Positions 9,014-19,257 of a stretch of 64,000 nucleotides of DNA are shown piece by piece. Numbering within the stretch: the first letter of the stretch is position 1; each line of letters starts with the position of its first letter. The stretch is taken from the NCBI GenBank assembly GCA_020186115.1, contig WSYJ01000099.1:988769-1052768 (forward strand), written 5' to 3'. Made by a program: the position numbers and the translations under genes. This DNA is from Histomonas meleagridis. Lineage: Eukaryota > Parabasalia > Tritrichomonadida > Dientamoebidae. Under the pieces are notes generated by a model. The model had not been told where the DNA came from. It worked only from the letters and a program-made list of their open reading frames with translations, and ran no database searches.

Positions 9014-9946
9014 TTAGTATATTCTCTTTTCCTTCAACAAATTCCATAATTCATTTAATGACAATTCCTTAATTTTCGTTCCCCTTAACTTCATTGGCAG
9101 CATTTTATCAGCCTTTTGAACATTCGTTTTTTGTTCTTTATTAAAAGTAAACCATTTCGCCGATTTCTCATCATATTCGACTTCTTGCAGCGCCAACTTC
9201 GACGCCAGACATGCGCGGATCCGCTTATGCAATGGGAGGCCTGAGAAAAGGCCGTCGCTATTCGAATACGCAGGAAGCAGCTTCGCAAGGCCATCAATTG
9301 TCATTCCTTCCTTGTGACTCTTGAGAACAGATAAAACGCGATCTTGAAAAGGAACTTTTTGATCGCTAATGCAACGACTCGTTTCCTTTGGGGCTTCGGC
9401 AGTGTTTGGCCCCCATTTGTTAGGGTCTGATGGTGAACGTACAAATAGGAAACGAGAATCTTTCTGTATGGAATAATTAATGTGCAAAATACGTTTGTCT
9501 GGAAATTGTCGTAATTGGCGATCGGCATTGGAGATAATGTAATCCCAGAAATGATGAAGGAAATCAAGAATTTGATCATCACTCGCATAACCCCCATGAA
9601 TTTGCATGCAGTAAAGAATGGCTTTTTGAACTGATGATAACTTACGTATAGGAATACCAGCTAACTCAAATGGGTGTTTGACATTTGAGATTTCACTTGG
9701 ATCAATTGAATCAAGATCAACTTCATCTGATTGAACAGTTGGTGAGTTTTTTTTAGATTCTTCATTTTTATCTTCATTATGATCTTCATTAGACTCTTCT
9801 TTAGAAATTTCTTCTGTTGAAGATTTTTTTCCTCTGTTTCTTTTTGGTATATTTTCTTCTGTTTCATTAGTGTCCTCTTTGATGTTTTCTGTATTTTCTG
9901 AGTGTTCATGATTTCTTGAGGGATTTCTTCTTCTTGTTCTCATCAT
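9014..9946 (-). CDS. Unknown protein with acidic/basic N-terminus and likely winged-helix domains
   Basis: A 310-aa protein. The first ~90 residues are low-complexity, Glu/Asn/Lys-rich with basic clusters (MRTRRRNPSR, KRNRGKK) that look like nuclear localisation signals. From about residue 100 two compact alpha/beta segments follow (roughly 100-175 and 195-270), each with the helix-helix-helix-hairpin pattern of a winged helix. The function is not recognised. A nuclear DNA- or chromatin-binding role is inference; trichomonad transcription uses winged-helix initiator-binding proteins, but I see no specific match. Two ATGs stand side by side at the start. The gene is divergent from the 9987 gene with only 40 bp between them. 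Confidence 0.7.
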   Translation of the reverse strand: MMRTRRRNPSRNHEHSENTENIKEDTNETEENIPKRNRGKKSSTEEISKEESNEDHNEDKNEESKKNSPTVQSDEVDLDSIDPSEISNVKHPFELAGIPIRKLSSVQKAILYCMQIHGGYASDDQILDFLHHFWDYIISNADRQLRQFPDKRILHINYSIQKDSRFLFVRSPSDPNKWGPNTAEAPKETSRCISDQKVPFQDRVLSVLKSHKEGMTIDGLAKLLPAYSNSDGLFSGLPLHKRIRACLASKLALQEVEYDEKSAKWFTFNKEQKTNVQKADKMLPMKLRGTKIKELSLNELWNLLKEKRIY

Positions 9947-9990
9947 TTTTTTTTACAATGGTTTACGAAAAAAGAACGATGACAAAATGA
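9943..9990. promoter_or_regulatory. 40-bp bidirectional promoter with reciprocal Inr-like motifs
   Basis: Two genes diverge with 40 bp between their start codons (9946 minus and 9987 plus). A plus-strand TCATTTTT (9943-9950) overlaps the minus gene's start codon, and a minus-strand TCATTTT (9984-9990) overlaps the plus gene's ATG. If both are used, each transcript starts inside or beside the other gene's start codon. Confidence 0.35.
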
Positions 9991-11399
9991 ATCCAAATTA
10001 CAAATCCAAGATACAGCCAAAATTTAAAAGAGCGAAATCAATCGAACTCGTTGAGAATGAAAGTGGTGATTATACTTTTGATGAAGAAAATCAAAAAAAT
10101 TTAATTGATAACATTTTTTGTGGATATCAAAATAAAAACATTTTACAGGTAGATAATACTCTTAAAACTCTTGGATCTCTTTTGTGTAAAGATGATTACC
10201 ATATTTCAATAAAATTATTTACTGATACGCAACTTTTAACAATTTTAATAGATTTGATGACGCAAATTGAATCCGAGGACAGACCGCTACGAAAAATTGG
10301 TTTTTTATCTCTTCAGTGTTTGATAGTGATCACATTTTTAACAAATGAAGTTTCAGAAAAATTAGTTTCACTTAGTTTTTTACAAACTTTAATTGACTTC
10401 ATTGACAAAGTGTCAAGTTCCAACATTGAATCCATTCTTATTTGTCTCTATAACATCTTATATGACGTTCCATCACAAATTACTTTTTTATATTCTCATT
10501 ATAATCCGACGCACTTTTTATCGTTATTTTATACGGAAGAAATGGAACCATATCGTAAATATCCAAATTCATTACATAAAAGAATCTCGAACGTTCTTAG
10601 TCTTTTTTGCCGGTCAAAAGTTATGATGAGTGATAAAGACATATATCACATTGCGCATTTATATTGCACATATTTATGTAACGAATCCTATAAATTATTC
10701 AAAGTTGGCTTAAACGGAATTCAAATTATGCTTGAAAACAATTTAATAAAGTCAATAAATGTTAATTTATTTAATGACATTCCAGATATCTTAGAGAAAG
10801 CATCTGAACATGAAGATGAAGAATGCAAGAAATTAGCGTTAAGTATCATATCAGAAATGTATAACATTTCATATTTTTACCTTAAATTTGATATTCGAGA
10901 CATATTTGATGAGTGCATTAAAAATTTGAATAATGAAATTGGTTTATATTCTTATAACGCAGTTTATTCAATATTAAAAAATACTGAAGAAAGTAAAGTC
11001 GAAGAATTCCTTTTATGTGATCACGTTGATTTCGTTGATCAAGTTTTACTCGATGGAATTATTGATGGACCATTTGCAATAATGTGGCTTGCAAATTTGG
11101 CATTATTAAAGACATTAAAAGAATCGGGCGAATATATACTAAGATTCGCTTCAATGAAATTCTTTTGTGCTGTAGAAAAATTGTTGTTGACCGATGATGA
11201 GGAAATAATAAGTCGAATCTTGGAATGTCTTTACATCTTTTTCTTCAGATGTAAATGCATTAACATGGATTGTTTTAATGAGTGCATTGAAATGATTAAT
11301 CAAACGAGTTTGGTGGAATTACTCGAGAAAAATTCGTCTAGTAATAATGAAACAATTGCTGGTAATTGCACAAGCATATTAAATCTGATGTTTAAGTAA
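9987..11399 (+). CDS. ARM/HEAT-like helical repeat protein, unknown function
   Basis: A 470-aa protein that after a basic ~35-residue N-terminus is built almost entirely of paired helices of the armadillo/HEAT type (for example LIDLMTQIESEDRPLRKIGF, SNIESILICLYNIL, EDEECKKLALSIISEMYNI). Such solenoids usually bind peptides or scaffold complexes. The basic start (KSKIQPKFKRAKS) could resemble an importin-alpha IBB segment, but canonical importin-alpha Trp/Asn arrays are not visible, so I do not assign it. It ends 39 bp before the VPS11-like gene and is read in the same direction. Confidence 0.75.
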   Translation: MNPNYKSKIQPKFKRAKSIELVENESGDYTFDEENQKNLIDNIFCGYQNKNILQVDNTLKTLGSLLCKDDYHISIKLFTDTQLLTILIDLMTQIESEDRPLRKIGFLSLQCLIVITFLTNEVSEKLVSLSFLQTLIDFIDKVSSSNIESILICLYNILYDVPSQITFLYSHYNPTHFLSLFYTEEMEPYRKYPNSLHKRISNVLSLFCRSKVMMSDKDIYHIAHLYCTYLCNESYKLFKVGLNGIQIMLENNLIKSINVNLFNDIPDILEKASEHEDEECKKLALSIISEMYNISYFYLKFDIRDIFDECIKNLNNEIGLYSYNAVYSILKNTEESKVEEFLLCDHVDFVDQVLLDGIIDGPFAIMWLANLALLKTLKESGEYILRFASMKFFCAVEKLLLTDDEEIISRILECLYIFFFRCKCINMDCFNECIEMINQTSLVELLEKNSSSNNETIAGNCTSILNLMFK

Positions 11400-11438
11400 A
11401 GATTTACGGAATTTTTCAAAATTGTCATAATATTTTCA

Positions 11439-13235
11439 ATGGATTTAGTTCTGCCTATTTGGGGTGCCTCGTTGCCAATAATGTCTTTTCGCTCTTTTCC
11501 TTCAGAAGTTGCAACACTCCTTGAAAATAAGCGGTACGCCGATGCAATTTCGATCTGCAAAGACAAGTGTATCAGTTATACAATGATTCAAGAAATGGTT
11601 CATAATCAAGTTCAAATGGCAATTTCAGCTTTCGAAAATAGTGACCCTCAATTATCTATTGATATCTTTATTACTACAATAGGAGTTGTTGAACCATCAA
11701 TTGTTCTTTCTCGTTTCTTTGCACCCCATCTTACTCGATATTTAACACAATATTTAGTTGAACTTCATAAAAGAGGATATGCAAATGAACAGCATACAAA
11801 ACTTTTATTCAATATGTTTTATCATGATGAAGGACGAGAAACTCTTCGTGAATTTATTGATTATCTTAAAAAAGCTAAAAAAGCAGAAGAAACCCGAAAC
11901 GACTCAAAGATACGAAACTTCTTAAAGAGCAAGGAAAAGAAAGAAAAGCAAGAACAATATACCAGATTTTTCAAAAACTTTAATGTTGATGCAGCTGTTG
12001 ATACACTTATTAACAATGATATGGAAGAATACGCATTTGAGATATCCAACATCATGGAAGTATCAAAATATATAATTTCATTATTAATTAATTCTCAAAA
12101 AGATTACTTCCAAGCTGCTGCAATCATCTACGAGAAGGCAACACAAGCCAGTGGTAAATCTCTTCTCATAGATTTTGGTCCCACGCTTCTTAGTCAAGGT
12201 GGAGAGATCTCTGCTATGATATCCAAAGCTGCCCATGCACTTTGGATACAAGAGAATGAGCGAGATGACTCAGGTTTCATTAAGATCTTTTGGGGATTTC
12301 CTGAAAGTCTCAAAGAATTCATTAAACGGGCGATAGCCGACAAACCGACGCCACTTTTTGTTTACACGTACTTTGATCTTCTTATTCCTAAGAAGAATAA
12401 CACCCCTACGATGGGTGGTTATCCCACATCTAACCCTCAACATGTTATAGAATGTATTGAAGATTCATCTTTTCCAATATATGATGTAAATATAGATCCA
12501 TTACTGTTTCTCTTTAGAGAAAATGACTTTAACCCGGGAACGATTTCATTACTTCGCCGATCTAAGCGTTATAGTGACATAGCACAGCTCTACATGTCAC
12601 GAAACATGACGCAAGAACTTGTTTCATTCATCAGCCGCAGCGATGTCACTTTTGACGATGAGACTCAATTTTCTATTTTCCGCTATTTTGCCAATTCTGA
12701 TGACAATGTATATACCAAAGATGTAGATTTCATGAAGAATTTACTTGACACAGCCCTTAAAACTCGACCATTGTATTCATTGATTGAAGAATTATGTCGA
12801 AATAGTAACACGACATTTGATGTCATTAAAGGACATTTGAACACTGAACTTCATGACATAACACAACAATATTCATCTGAAGAAGAAGAACATAAAACAC
12901 TTTTAGCTGAGCTGAACGATTTGGAAGAAGAAATTACGCGTCTCGAAGAGGCGGACATCCAAATTCGTCCTGTTTATTGTGACCAATGCGGCAAATCACT
13001 TTCGCCACCGTACATAGGGTTCTTTTGCGGTCATAGTTTTCACCCTGACTGCTGCTGGGAGAACCACAGAGGCGAAAAGATGTGTCCGATATGTGCTGGT
13101 GATGAGAATGAGAATGAGCAAAATGAGAGTAATAATAATATAAATGATAATAATGTGAATATTGCAGTGGAAAATTGTAATGAAATACTAGAATCAACTG
13201 TGGAACTAATTAACGCTGGTTATTTCTCTAAATAA
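11439..13235 (+). CDS. VPS11 (Pep5)-like RING protein lacking the beta-propeller
   Basis: A 598-aa protein matching the C-terminal two thirds of VPS11, the core subunit of the HOPS and CORVET tethering complexes on late endosomes and vacuoles. The segment LTRYLTQYLVELHKRGYAN at about residue 105 matches the VPS11 clathrin-repeat region, followed by helical repeats. A coiled-coil stretch (ELNDLEEEITRLEEAD) precedes the C-terminal RING: CDQC from residue 514, CGHSFH and CPIC, ending near residue 552, then an Asn-rich tail. Animal and yeast VPS11 are over 900 aa with an N-terminal beta-propeller; here the start follows the previous gene by 39 bp and no propeller is encoded upstream. Either the propeller was lost or lies in a separate gene. 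Confidence 0.8.
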   Translation: MDLVLPIWGASLPIMSFRSFPSEVATLLENKRYADAISICKDKCISYTMIQEMVHNQVQMAISAFENSDPQLSIDIFITTIGVVEPSIVLSRFFAPHLTRYLTQYLVELHKRGYANEQHTKLLFNMFYHDEGRETLREFIDYLKKAKKAEETRNDSKIRNFLKSKEKKEKQEQYTRFFKNFNVDAAVDTLINNDMEEYAFEISNIMEVSKYIISLLINSQKDYFQAAAIIYEKATQASGKSLLIDFGPTLLSQGGEISAMISKAAHALWIQENERDDSGFIKIFWGFPESLKEFIKRAIADKPTPLFVYTYFDLLIPKKNNTPTMGGYPTSNPQHVIECIEDSSFPIYDVNIDPLLFLFRENDFNPGTISLLRRSKRYSDIAQLYMSRNMTQELVSFISRSDVTFDDETQFSIFRYFANSDDNVYTKDVDFMKNLLDTALKTRPLYSLIEELCRNSNTTFDVIKGHLNTELHDITQQYSSEEEEHKTLLAELNDLEEEITRLEEADIQIRPVYCDQCGKSLSPPYIGFFCGHSFHPDCCWENHRGEKMCPICAGDENENEQNESNNNINDNNVNIAVENCNEILESTVELINAGYFSK

Positions 13236-13838
13236 AAAATAATTAGTAAAAATATATGAAAATTTATTTGATTTTTATGATCATGATCAAAAGTAAAATT
13301 TCCAATTATTGTTTCATTTGTATTTTCAAAACAACGCTTTGAACTTTTTGGAGATATTGGATATTTTTAGTTTTTATATTCTACTTCAATATAAAAGGAG
13401 GCAGACAGAAAACGCCCAAATAATGTGAATCTATATCTTGATAATTTATGGATTTATTTTAAAGAGAAAAATTGGATTTTAATTTCTGCTACATATTAAT
13501 TTAAATAAAATAATTTAATTTATTTAATTTTCTGATTGATAAATTTTATTGTGATTATGTTTAGCAGTTGAACTCATTTTATGCTGCAGCTGCGGATATA
13601 AGCAAAACTTTTCACATTAATTATTTTTAAAATTTAAATAAATTTCCAATCACTTAAAACTCATACAAAAAGAAATCATTATAAATCTAGAAAGCGCTAA
13701 CGAAATAAGCTTAAAAAAGAATGTAACCCCCAAAACTTAATGGTGGGCTTTTTAGAACCAAACTTTTGTTTGATATTGTGCGACAGAATAAATTGAAAGG
13801 GAAAAAACGACATATTTATTTTCTTTGAAATACAACAA
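13236..13838. other. AT-rich intergenic region
   Basis: No gene is visible. It contains A/T runs and two short less AT-rich patches near 13580-13600 and 13725-13760. No open frame over 60 codons and no RNA family recognised. Confidence 0.5.
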
Positions 13839-15350
13839 ATGAAGATCAACAGCCCCAACCTAAAAATTTTTATTATAGCTTCAACAATATTGGGAGTTCT
13901 CCTTTGTTACATTGGGTTGTATATGATTTTTGTTCCCTTTGTTGTACTTGCTATTTTACTTGGTTATCGTATTTCAAAGAATCAAAAAAAGGAATTTCAT
14001 GAAAATGCAACTCATGCAGAGCAAACACAAAACATCCAAACTGATGATACCATTGAAACAATATTTTCAGATGAATTTGATAACCTTAGTTTTGCAGATT
14101 TAATCCAAGAATCTCATAATATTGAAAACGTCAATGAGTTTATCAATCACGTTAAAGCATTCTTTCCTGAACATAATCTCATTTGGGATTTTATCAATAT
14201 AATTTTAAATCATGAAGATGAGATAACACTCATTGGATTCATTCAATCCCGATGCCAATCTGATTTCAGACATTATTTTTCTGATTCACTTACAGTTTAT
14301 GATTCCATTAAATCATGTATCAAAGAATATCAAACTAAGCCAAATTTATTTGCAGATTCACCAGATGAAATCATATTTTGGCTTCTTGTTTTTCTTGATA
14401 TCCATTTTTCCAATGTAAAGATTGACTTTTTATCAACGATTTCCAAATTATTCAACAACAACGTTGAACCTTTTTTCTTCATCAAATTAATTTCCTTGAT
14501 CAACGACACCATTAAATCCGAATGCACTAAAATGTTACCGATTTCTAAGTCATTACTTAAATTTGAGTTATCTATTGGTATGGAAACTGAGTCATATTAT
14601 TTGATTTCATTAATTGATGAACTTGACATCAATGAAAACTTACATGACAACCCAACAATTCTTGAAGAAAGTCATGTTACGAAGTACAAAACCGAAATTA
14701 TTCAATCGAAATTCAACAACGCATTCATGAACATTGATTACTATGGATTTCTTCACGAAAAAGACAAACACGACTTTATAAATTATTTGAACATTTCCGA
14801 AGCCGAATATCATTTTTATACAGCGTCACATAGTTATCCTAATTCATTAAGTGATTTATATGATGGAATTTCATCATTACTTTCATGTGAAGAAGGAAAA
14901 CAACGAATAAAAGAAATATTTTCTAATTTGTATATTATTTGGGATTCGAATTTCCGTAAAATATCAAAAATGCCAATCGAAGAATTGATAATATTGGCGG
15001 ACATGTTTTATGATGGAGAAGACTTTGAGAATGCGCATGATCAAGTGAATAAGTTCAATAAGAACATCGATTATGCTTGCGCTATCTATAAGATGCTTTT
15101 CGATGATGAAGAATTAATAGACGACGAAAATAACAAAAGGAAAATTCGACTGTTAAACTATTTGGAAAATAATAGAAACGAATTAAAATATGAAATTGCA
15201 AACGCAGGTTTTAAGACTTTGGCAGAATGGAATAATAATACAAACTCTAATAATGAACAAAGCTTATTGTTAAACGCTGACTTGGTTCGTTATGGTGAAA
15301 CAACTTCAGAACAAACATTGTCAGCTTTAAGAAAGTTATTATTTAATTAA
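13839..15350 (+). CDS. N-terminally membrane-anchored protein, unknown function
   Basis: A 503-aa protein that opens with a hydrophobic hairpin: two transmembrane stretches at about residues 8-27 and 29-46, followed by basic residues (RISKNQKK). The rest, about 450 residues, is an acidic, mainly helical cytosolic domain rich in Asn, Asp and Ile without a motif I recognise. The topology suggests a reticulon-like or signal-anchor insertion in the ER or endomembranes. No family is assigned. It lies in the same direction as the following RPL8 gene, 107 bp upstream of its ATG. Confidence 0.7.
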   Translation: MKINSPNLKIFIIASTILGVLLCYIGLYMIFVPFVVLAILLGYRISKNQKKEFHENATHAEQTQNIQTDDTIETIFSDEFDNLSFADLIQESHNIENVNEFINHVKAFFPEHNLIWDFINIILNHEDEITLIGFIQSRCQSDFRHYFSDSLTVYDSIKSCIKEYQTKPNLFADSPDEIIFWLLVFLDIHFSNVKIDFLSTISKLFNNNVEPFFFIKLISLINDTIKSECTKMLPISKSLLKFELSIGMETESYYLISLIDELDINENLHDNPTILEESHVTKYKTEIIQSKFNNAFMNIDYYGFLHEKDKHDFINYLNISEAEYHFYTASHSYPNSLSDLYDGISSLLSCEEGKQRIKEIFSNLYIIWDSNFRKISKMPIEELIILADMFYDGEDFENAHDQVNKFNKNIDYACAIYKMLFDDEELIDDENNKRKIRLLNYLENNRNELKYEIANAGFKTLAEWNNNTNSNNEQSLLLNADLVRYGETTSEQTLSALRKLLFN

Positions 15351-15457
15351 ATAAATAAAAATATTATTTCAAAGAGAATTTTTGGCAACGATTAAAATTA
15401 TCTGAAAAAGTCGAGTCGGAGTAACCGTCGACTTGCGGTTTGGTCGGCCTTTCGGAA

Positions 15458-16216
15458 ATGGGACACATTATTCGTGCTCAGCGTAAAGGTAATGGTAATG
15501 TTTTCCGTGCTCATACACACCACAGGAAAGGCGCCGCTAAGTTCATGCCACTTACAGCCGCTCAAAGATCTGCTCAAATTGTTGGCGTTGTCAAAGACAT
15601 CATTCATGATCCAGGAAGAGGTGCACCACTTGCCCAACTTGTTTTCCAAAAAGCTGGCAAAGCAGGTCTTGAAAGACACCTTGTCATTGCCCCAGAAGGT
15701 ATTCATACAGGTCAATTAATCCAAGTTGGTTCAACAGCTTCCCTCCACGTTGGTAACATCCTCCCACTCGGTCAAATCCCAGAAGGTGCTGAAGTTTGCA
15801 ACGTTGAACATCATCCAGGAGATGGCGGTCGCTATGGCCGTTGCTCAGGCGACTCATGCCGTGTCATCACACACAACGATGATGGCTACACACGTGTTCA
15901 ACTTCCATCCGGCCGTAAGGTCGTTGTTTCCAGCAACTGCCGCGCATGCCTTGGCGTTGTATCTGGTGGCGGTCGTCTCGAAAAGCCACTCCTTAAGGCT
16001 GGTACAGTTGCACACAAATACGCTGCTAAGAGGAAGGCATGGCCAGTTGTCCGTGGTACAGCTATGAACCCAGTCGATCACCCATATGGTGGTGGTTCAC
16101 ATCAACACATCGGTAAGCCATCAACAGTCTCTCGTAACGCTCGTCCAGGTCAAAAGGTTGGTCTCGTTGCAGCTCGTCGTACTGGTCGCAGGAGGGGTAC
16201 AATCTCAGTTGTCTAA
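15458..16216 (+). CDS. RPL8: Cytosolic ribosomal protein uL2 (RPL8)
   Basis: A 252-aa large-subunit ribosomal protein uL2, next to the peptidyl transferase centre. The start is the ATG of [11 protein letters not shown]; the frame is open for six codons upstream from a TTG, but the family begins at this Met. Conserved blocks include [25 protein letters not shown] and the near-universal [19 protein letters not shown] with the functionally important histidines. Length and ends are normal. Codon use is strongly biased to C-ending codons, above all in the 3' two thirds, unlike the AT-rich genes around it, which fits very high expression. AACCGT (15423-15428) lies 30 nt before the ATG. Confidence 0.98.
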   Translation: MGHIIRAQRKGNGNVFRAHTHHRKGAAKFMPLTAAQRSAQIVGVVKDIIHDPGRGAPLAQLVFQKAGKAGLERHLVIAPEGIHTGQLIQVGSTASLHVGNILPLGQIPEGAEVCNVEHHPGDGGRYGRCSGDSCRVITHNDDGYTRVQLPSGRKVVVSSNCRACLGVVSGGGRLEKPLLKAGTVAHKYAAKRKAWPVVRGTAMNPVDHPYGGGSHQHIGKPSTVSRNARPGQKVGLVAARRTGRRRGTISVV

Positions 16217-16392
16217 ACAACGAAATCATTTCATTTTTTTTTATTATTGAACCAAATCTTTTGTTTCAATTTCGCTCAAGATGACTGCCATTTATAATAT
16301 TATGTCAAAGGATGAATTCCATTTTTTTTAATAACGATAGATATTTTCAGAGAAAAACGATGCTATTCTTGTGAAAAGGTTCAAACAAAATT

Positions 16393-18099
16393 TTGCTAAA
16401 AAATATAAATACAAATTGTTATATTAAAATATTAAAAAATCTTAATCAAATTATCTTTCGATTAAATGAAAGAAATGTCGAGCAAACTGTTCAACAAACA
16501 ATTGATTTTTTTGATTCAGTTTACCCATATTCATTTAATTTAATTATTTGCAAATTAATTTATTTAGGATTTTATTGTCAAAGAGAAATAGATGTAAATA
16601 TATATTTAAGATATATACAATTATTGCAAGTCAAAGAAGAAGAAATAATCAAGGAAAATATTAAAATTATTGATATTTTTACCCAACATATACTTAAAAT
16701 CAAGTCACAAGAATCATATTATATTATTGAGAAGATGATCAATTTGAATTTATGCAATAAAAGTATTACAAAAAATATTTCATCCAAATATTTTGCACAT
16801 TACAAAACAGAAAGAGAAAGCCGAAATGTAGTAATTTTTCAAGATCCATTCGAGCAAAATTTTATAAGGCATTATGAAGAGCTTTCAAAGAATGATTGGG
16901 AACTTCATAAGAAATATATTGAAGAAGGAATTAATCCAAATGAAATTGCAAAAATCATTCGAAATGATGAAATAGAAAAACTTCAAGAAATATCATCACA
17001 AGAAAAGTTTGATTTTAATCAAAAAATCAGGCCATCACTTTATGAAAGGTGTTCATTTATTAACAATTGGGATGTTACATTAATTGATTATGCAGCATTT
17101 TTTGGATCAATTAAATGTTTTAAATACCTATTATTAAATGGTTCTAATATTGATACAAGTAAGTATGCAATTGCAGGCGGAAATCTTGAAATAATTCATT
17201 TATGTGCACAAAATCATTCATCATTTGAAGATGCATATGAAACAGCAATTAGATTCCATAAGAATGATATCTTTATATATGTATATGAAAATAATCTTGT
17301 GAAATTGCAAAGTGATTTCTTTAATAAAATTGCTATTTTTTGTATAAGAAATGAGAATTATGAAATACTTTCATTTTTGGAAGAAAAAGGAATTATAGAA
17401 ATTGAAAACGATATTATCAATGAATCTGCATTATTTGGTAATATTTATCTTCTGAAACATTTTCTTCAAAGATATCAAATTCCTAAAAATATTTTGTGTT
17501 TTTCTGTGAATTCAGAAAACTTGGAACTTATTCATTATGTTCTTGAACAAAAAGGAATTAATATTAATGCTAAAACTATTTGTTTGTATTATTTAAAATA
17601 TGTTTTAATAATTTAATAATTAAAAATATTATTTGGAAATTGTTTAAATTATTTGAAACACCACTTATGATAGCATGTGATAAAGGGTATGAAGAAATTG
17701 TAAAAATTCTTCTCCATAAAGAAGGAATTAATGTCAATGCTAAAGACATTCAATTGTTTTATTTAAATTTTATCTTTATTATATACTGTTTTAACATAAT
17801 ATTTGGAAATTGTTTAAGTTATTTAAAACAGCTCTTATGAGTGCATCAATACATGGCAACATTGATATAGTTAAAATACTTCTGGATCTAAAAGAAATTA
17901 ATGTTAATGTTGAAGATGTTTATTTGTTTTATATGATGCTTATTGTTGGAATTGAATATTTTATATCAATAATCAAAAATTATTCAAATAATTTTGGACA
18001 GCATTGATGTATGCATCCTTGGGTGGAAATGAAGAAATTGCTAAATTGCTTCTTAATCATGAAGGAGTTACATTTAAATTTAATAATGATTGGAGCTAA
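16393..18099 (+). CDS. Ankyrin locus A: DUF3447-ankyrin gene interrupted by 80-nt spacers
   Basis: The open frame covers a helical N-terminal region, a DUF3447-type segment (NDWELHKKYIEEGINPNEIA, FDFNQ, SLYERCSF, TLIDYAAFFGSIKCFKYLL) and ankyrin-like repeats of the trichomonad type. The frame then meets a stop, but three further codon-intact ankyrin modules follow (17658-17747, 17828-17917 and 17998-18099, the last ending in TAA), each separated by exactly 80 nt. No in-frame ATG opens the gene: 16393 is a TTG, and the ATG at 16360 in the same frame is followed by TGA four codons later. It is either a multi-exon gene with unusual introns or a pseudogene with unusually well-kept ankyrin modules. 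Ankyrin proteins of this type are a large trichomonad family of unknown role. Confidence 0.7.
17578..17997 (+). repeat. Locus A spacers: three 80-nt intermodule spacers
   Basis: Spacers lie at 17578-17657, 17748-17827 and 17918-17997. Each is exactly 80 nt when measured from the last codon of one ankyrin module (INAKD-type end) to the Thr codon of the next TAL/TPL module. Each contains stops. GT stands at spacer positions 9-10 in all three, and each can be cut into four degenerate 20-nt units. Confidence 0.85.
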
Positions 18100-19257
18100 G
18101 TTTAAAATGAAATATGTTCATGTAAATACATGTGTAGAAAAAGTACTTTTAATAAAAATAAATAATCTTGCTTTAACTCAATAATGAGCATGAGACTTAG
18201 TTGTTTATTTATATTATCGTACAGAATAAATCTACAATAAACATTGTGTTTCAAATTGTACAGAATGTTGTTGTAATAGTTGCAGCATGCATTTTATCAT
18301 GTTGTGTCGTTAAATATGCTTTAGATGCAGCTAAAGCTGATTCATCATAAAATACTTTATGTTTTATGTTTTTAAATTAATAATTTTTTTGTTATCAGTA
18401 ATATATTAGAGAAATATTATTATACAATAAAGCAGAAAATTGCATAGATGAACTAAGAAGAATAATTATTATCCCCAGTAAAAAAACTCTGTTTTTGGTT
18501 TTAACAAAAAATTCTTTGCCAATCTTATGGAAGTATATGCATAGTTCTCAAATTCATTTATGGTTTTGTTGAGCAGAAAATGATGATTGTAAATTTATTT
18601 GTTTTCTTTCTTCAATTATTACTTCTATCATATGACTATCTTTGATTTTCGATGGTTATGCACATTTTTGCTGACATGTTTTCGATATCAAAATAGGTGG
18701 CAAGAAAGAAATTTGTGCCATCATCCCAAAATAAAATAGTAATGGCTTTCGATTCACATCACAACAAATGTATTTTGGGTTTCGCTTGTATCGACTTGTT
18801 AAACCAAAAACAAATTAACTTCCCGAACGAAATGAAAAGCAAACATAAGTATGTTCCATTTATCGGCTTTGTCATTAAACATATTGAATGGGAAAAGTAA
18901 ATAACAATTCTTCTCGAGGACGACAGCTCCTCCTGTAATGATAAAATCGGGGCATGATTCGCACCCCAAATCGTAGTTACGTCGTTTTTTGAATGCACTC
19001 TCAATCCAATACAATCAATTTCAACACAAATGTAGTTATAAAAAGACGATCAGTATTCAACCTGTTTGGGGAGTACGTCTTTATTGTTTGCTGACTATGA
19101 ATCTTCAGCTGAAAAATGATGATTCATAACAGCACGTGTATGTGTTGGTAAAATTGAATTGTTGTAAATACATGTTTTTGCATTTGAAATAAGCACCTGC
19201 TCAATCATTTGAAAAGTTATTTGAATATTATGAACGATCACATTCATTTCTTCTTGA
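18100..19257. other. Intergenic region with small gene remnants
   Basis: No complete gene. At about 18217-18350 an open frame ends in a hydrophobic stretch and KYALDAAKADSS followed by a stop, like the transmembrane end of a lost membrane protein. At about 18690-19130 the DNA is distinctly less AT-rich and open in several frames on both strands, including a minus-strand frame at 18799-19014 with CESCPDFIITGGAVV, which I cannot assign. These look like decayed coding fragments. Confidence 0.4.
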
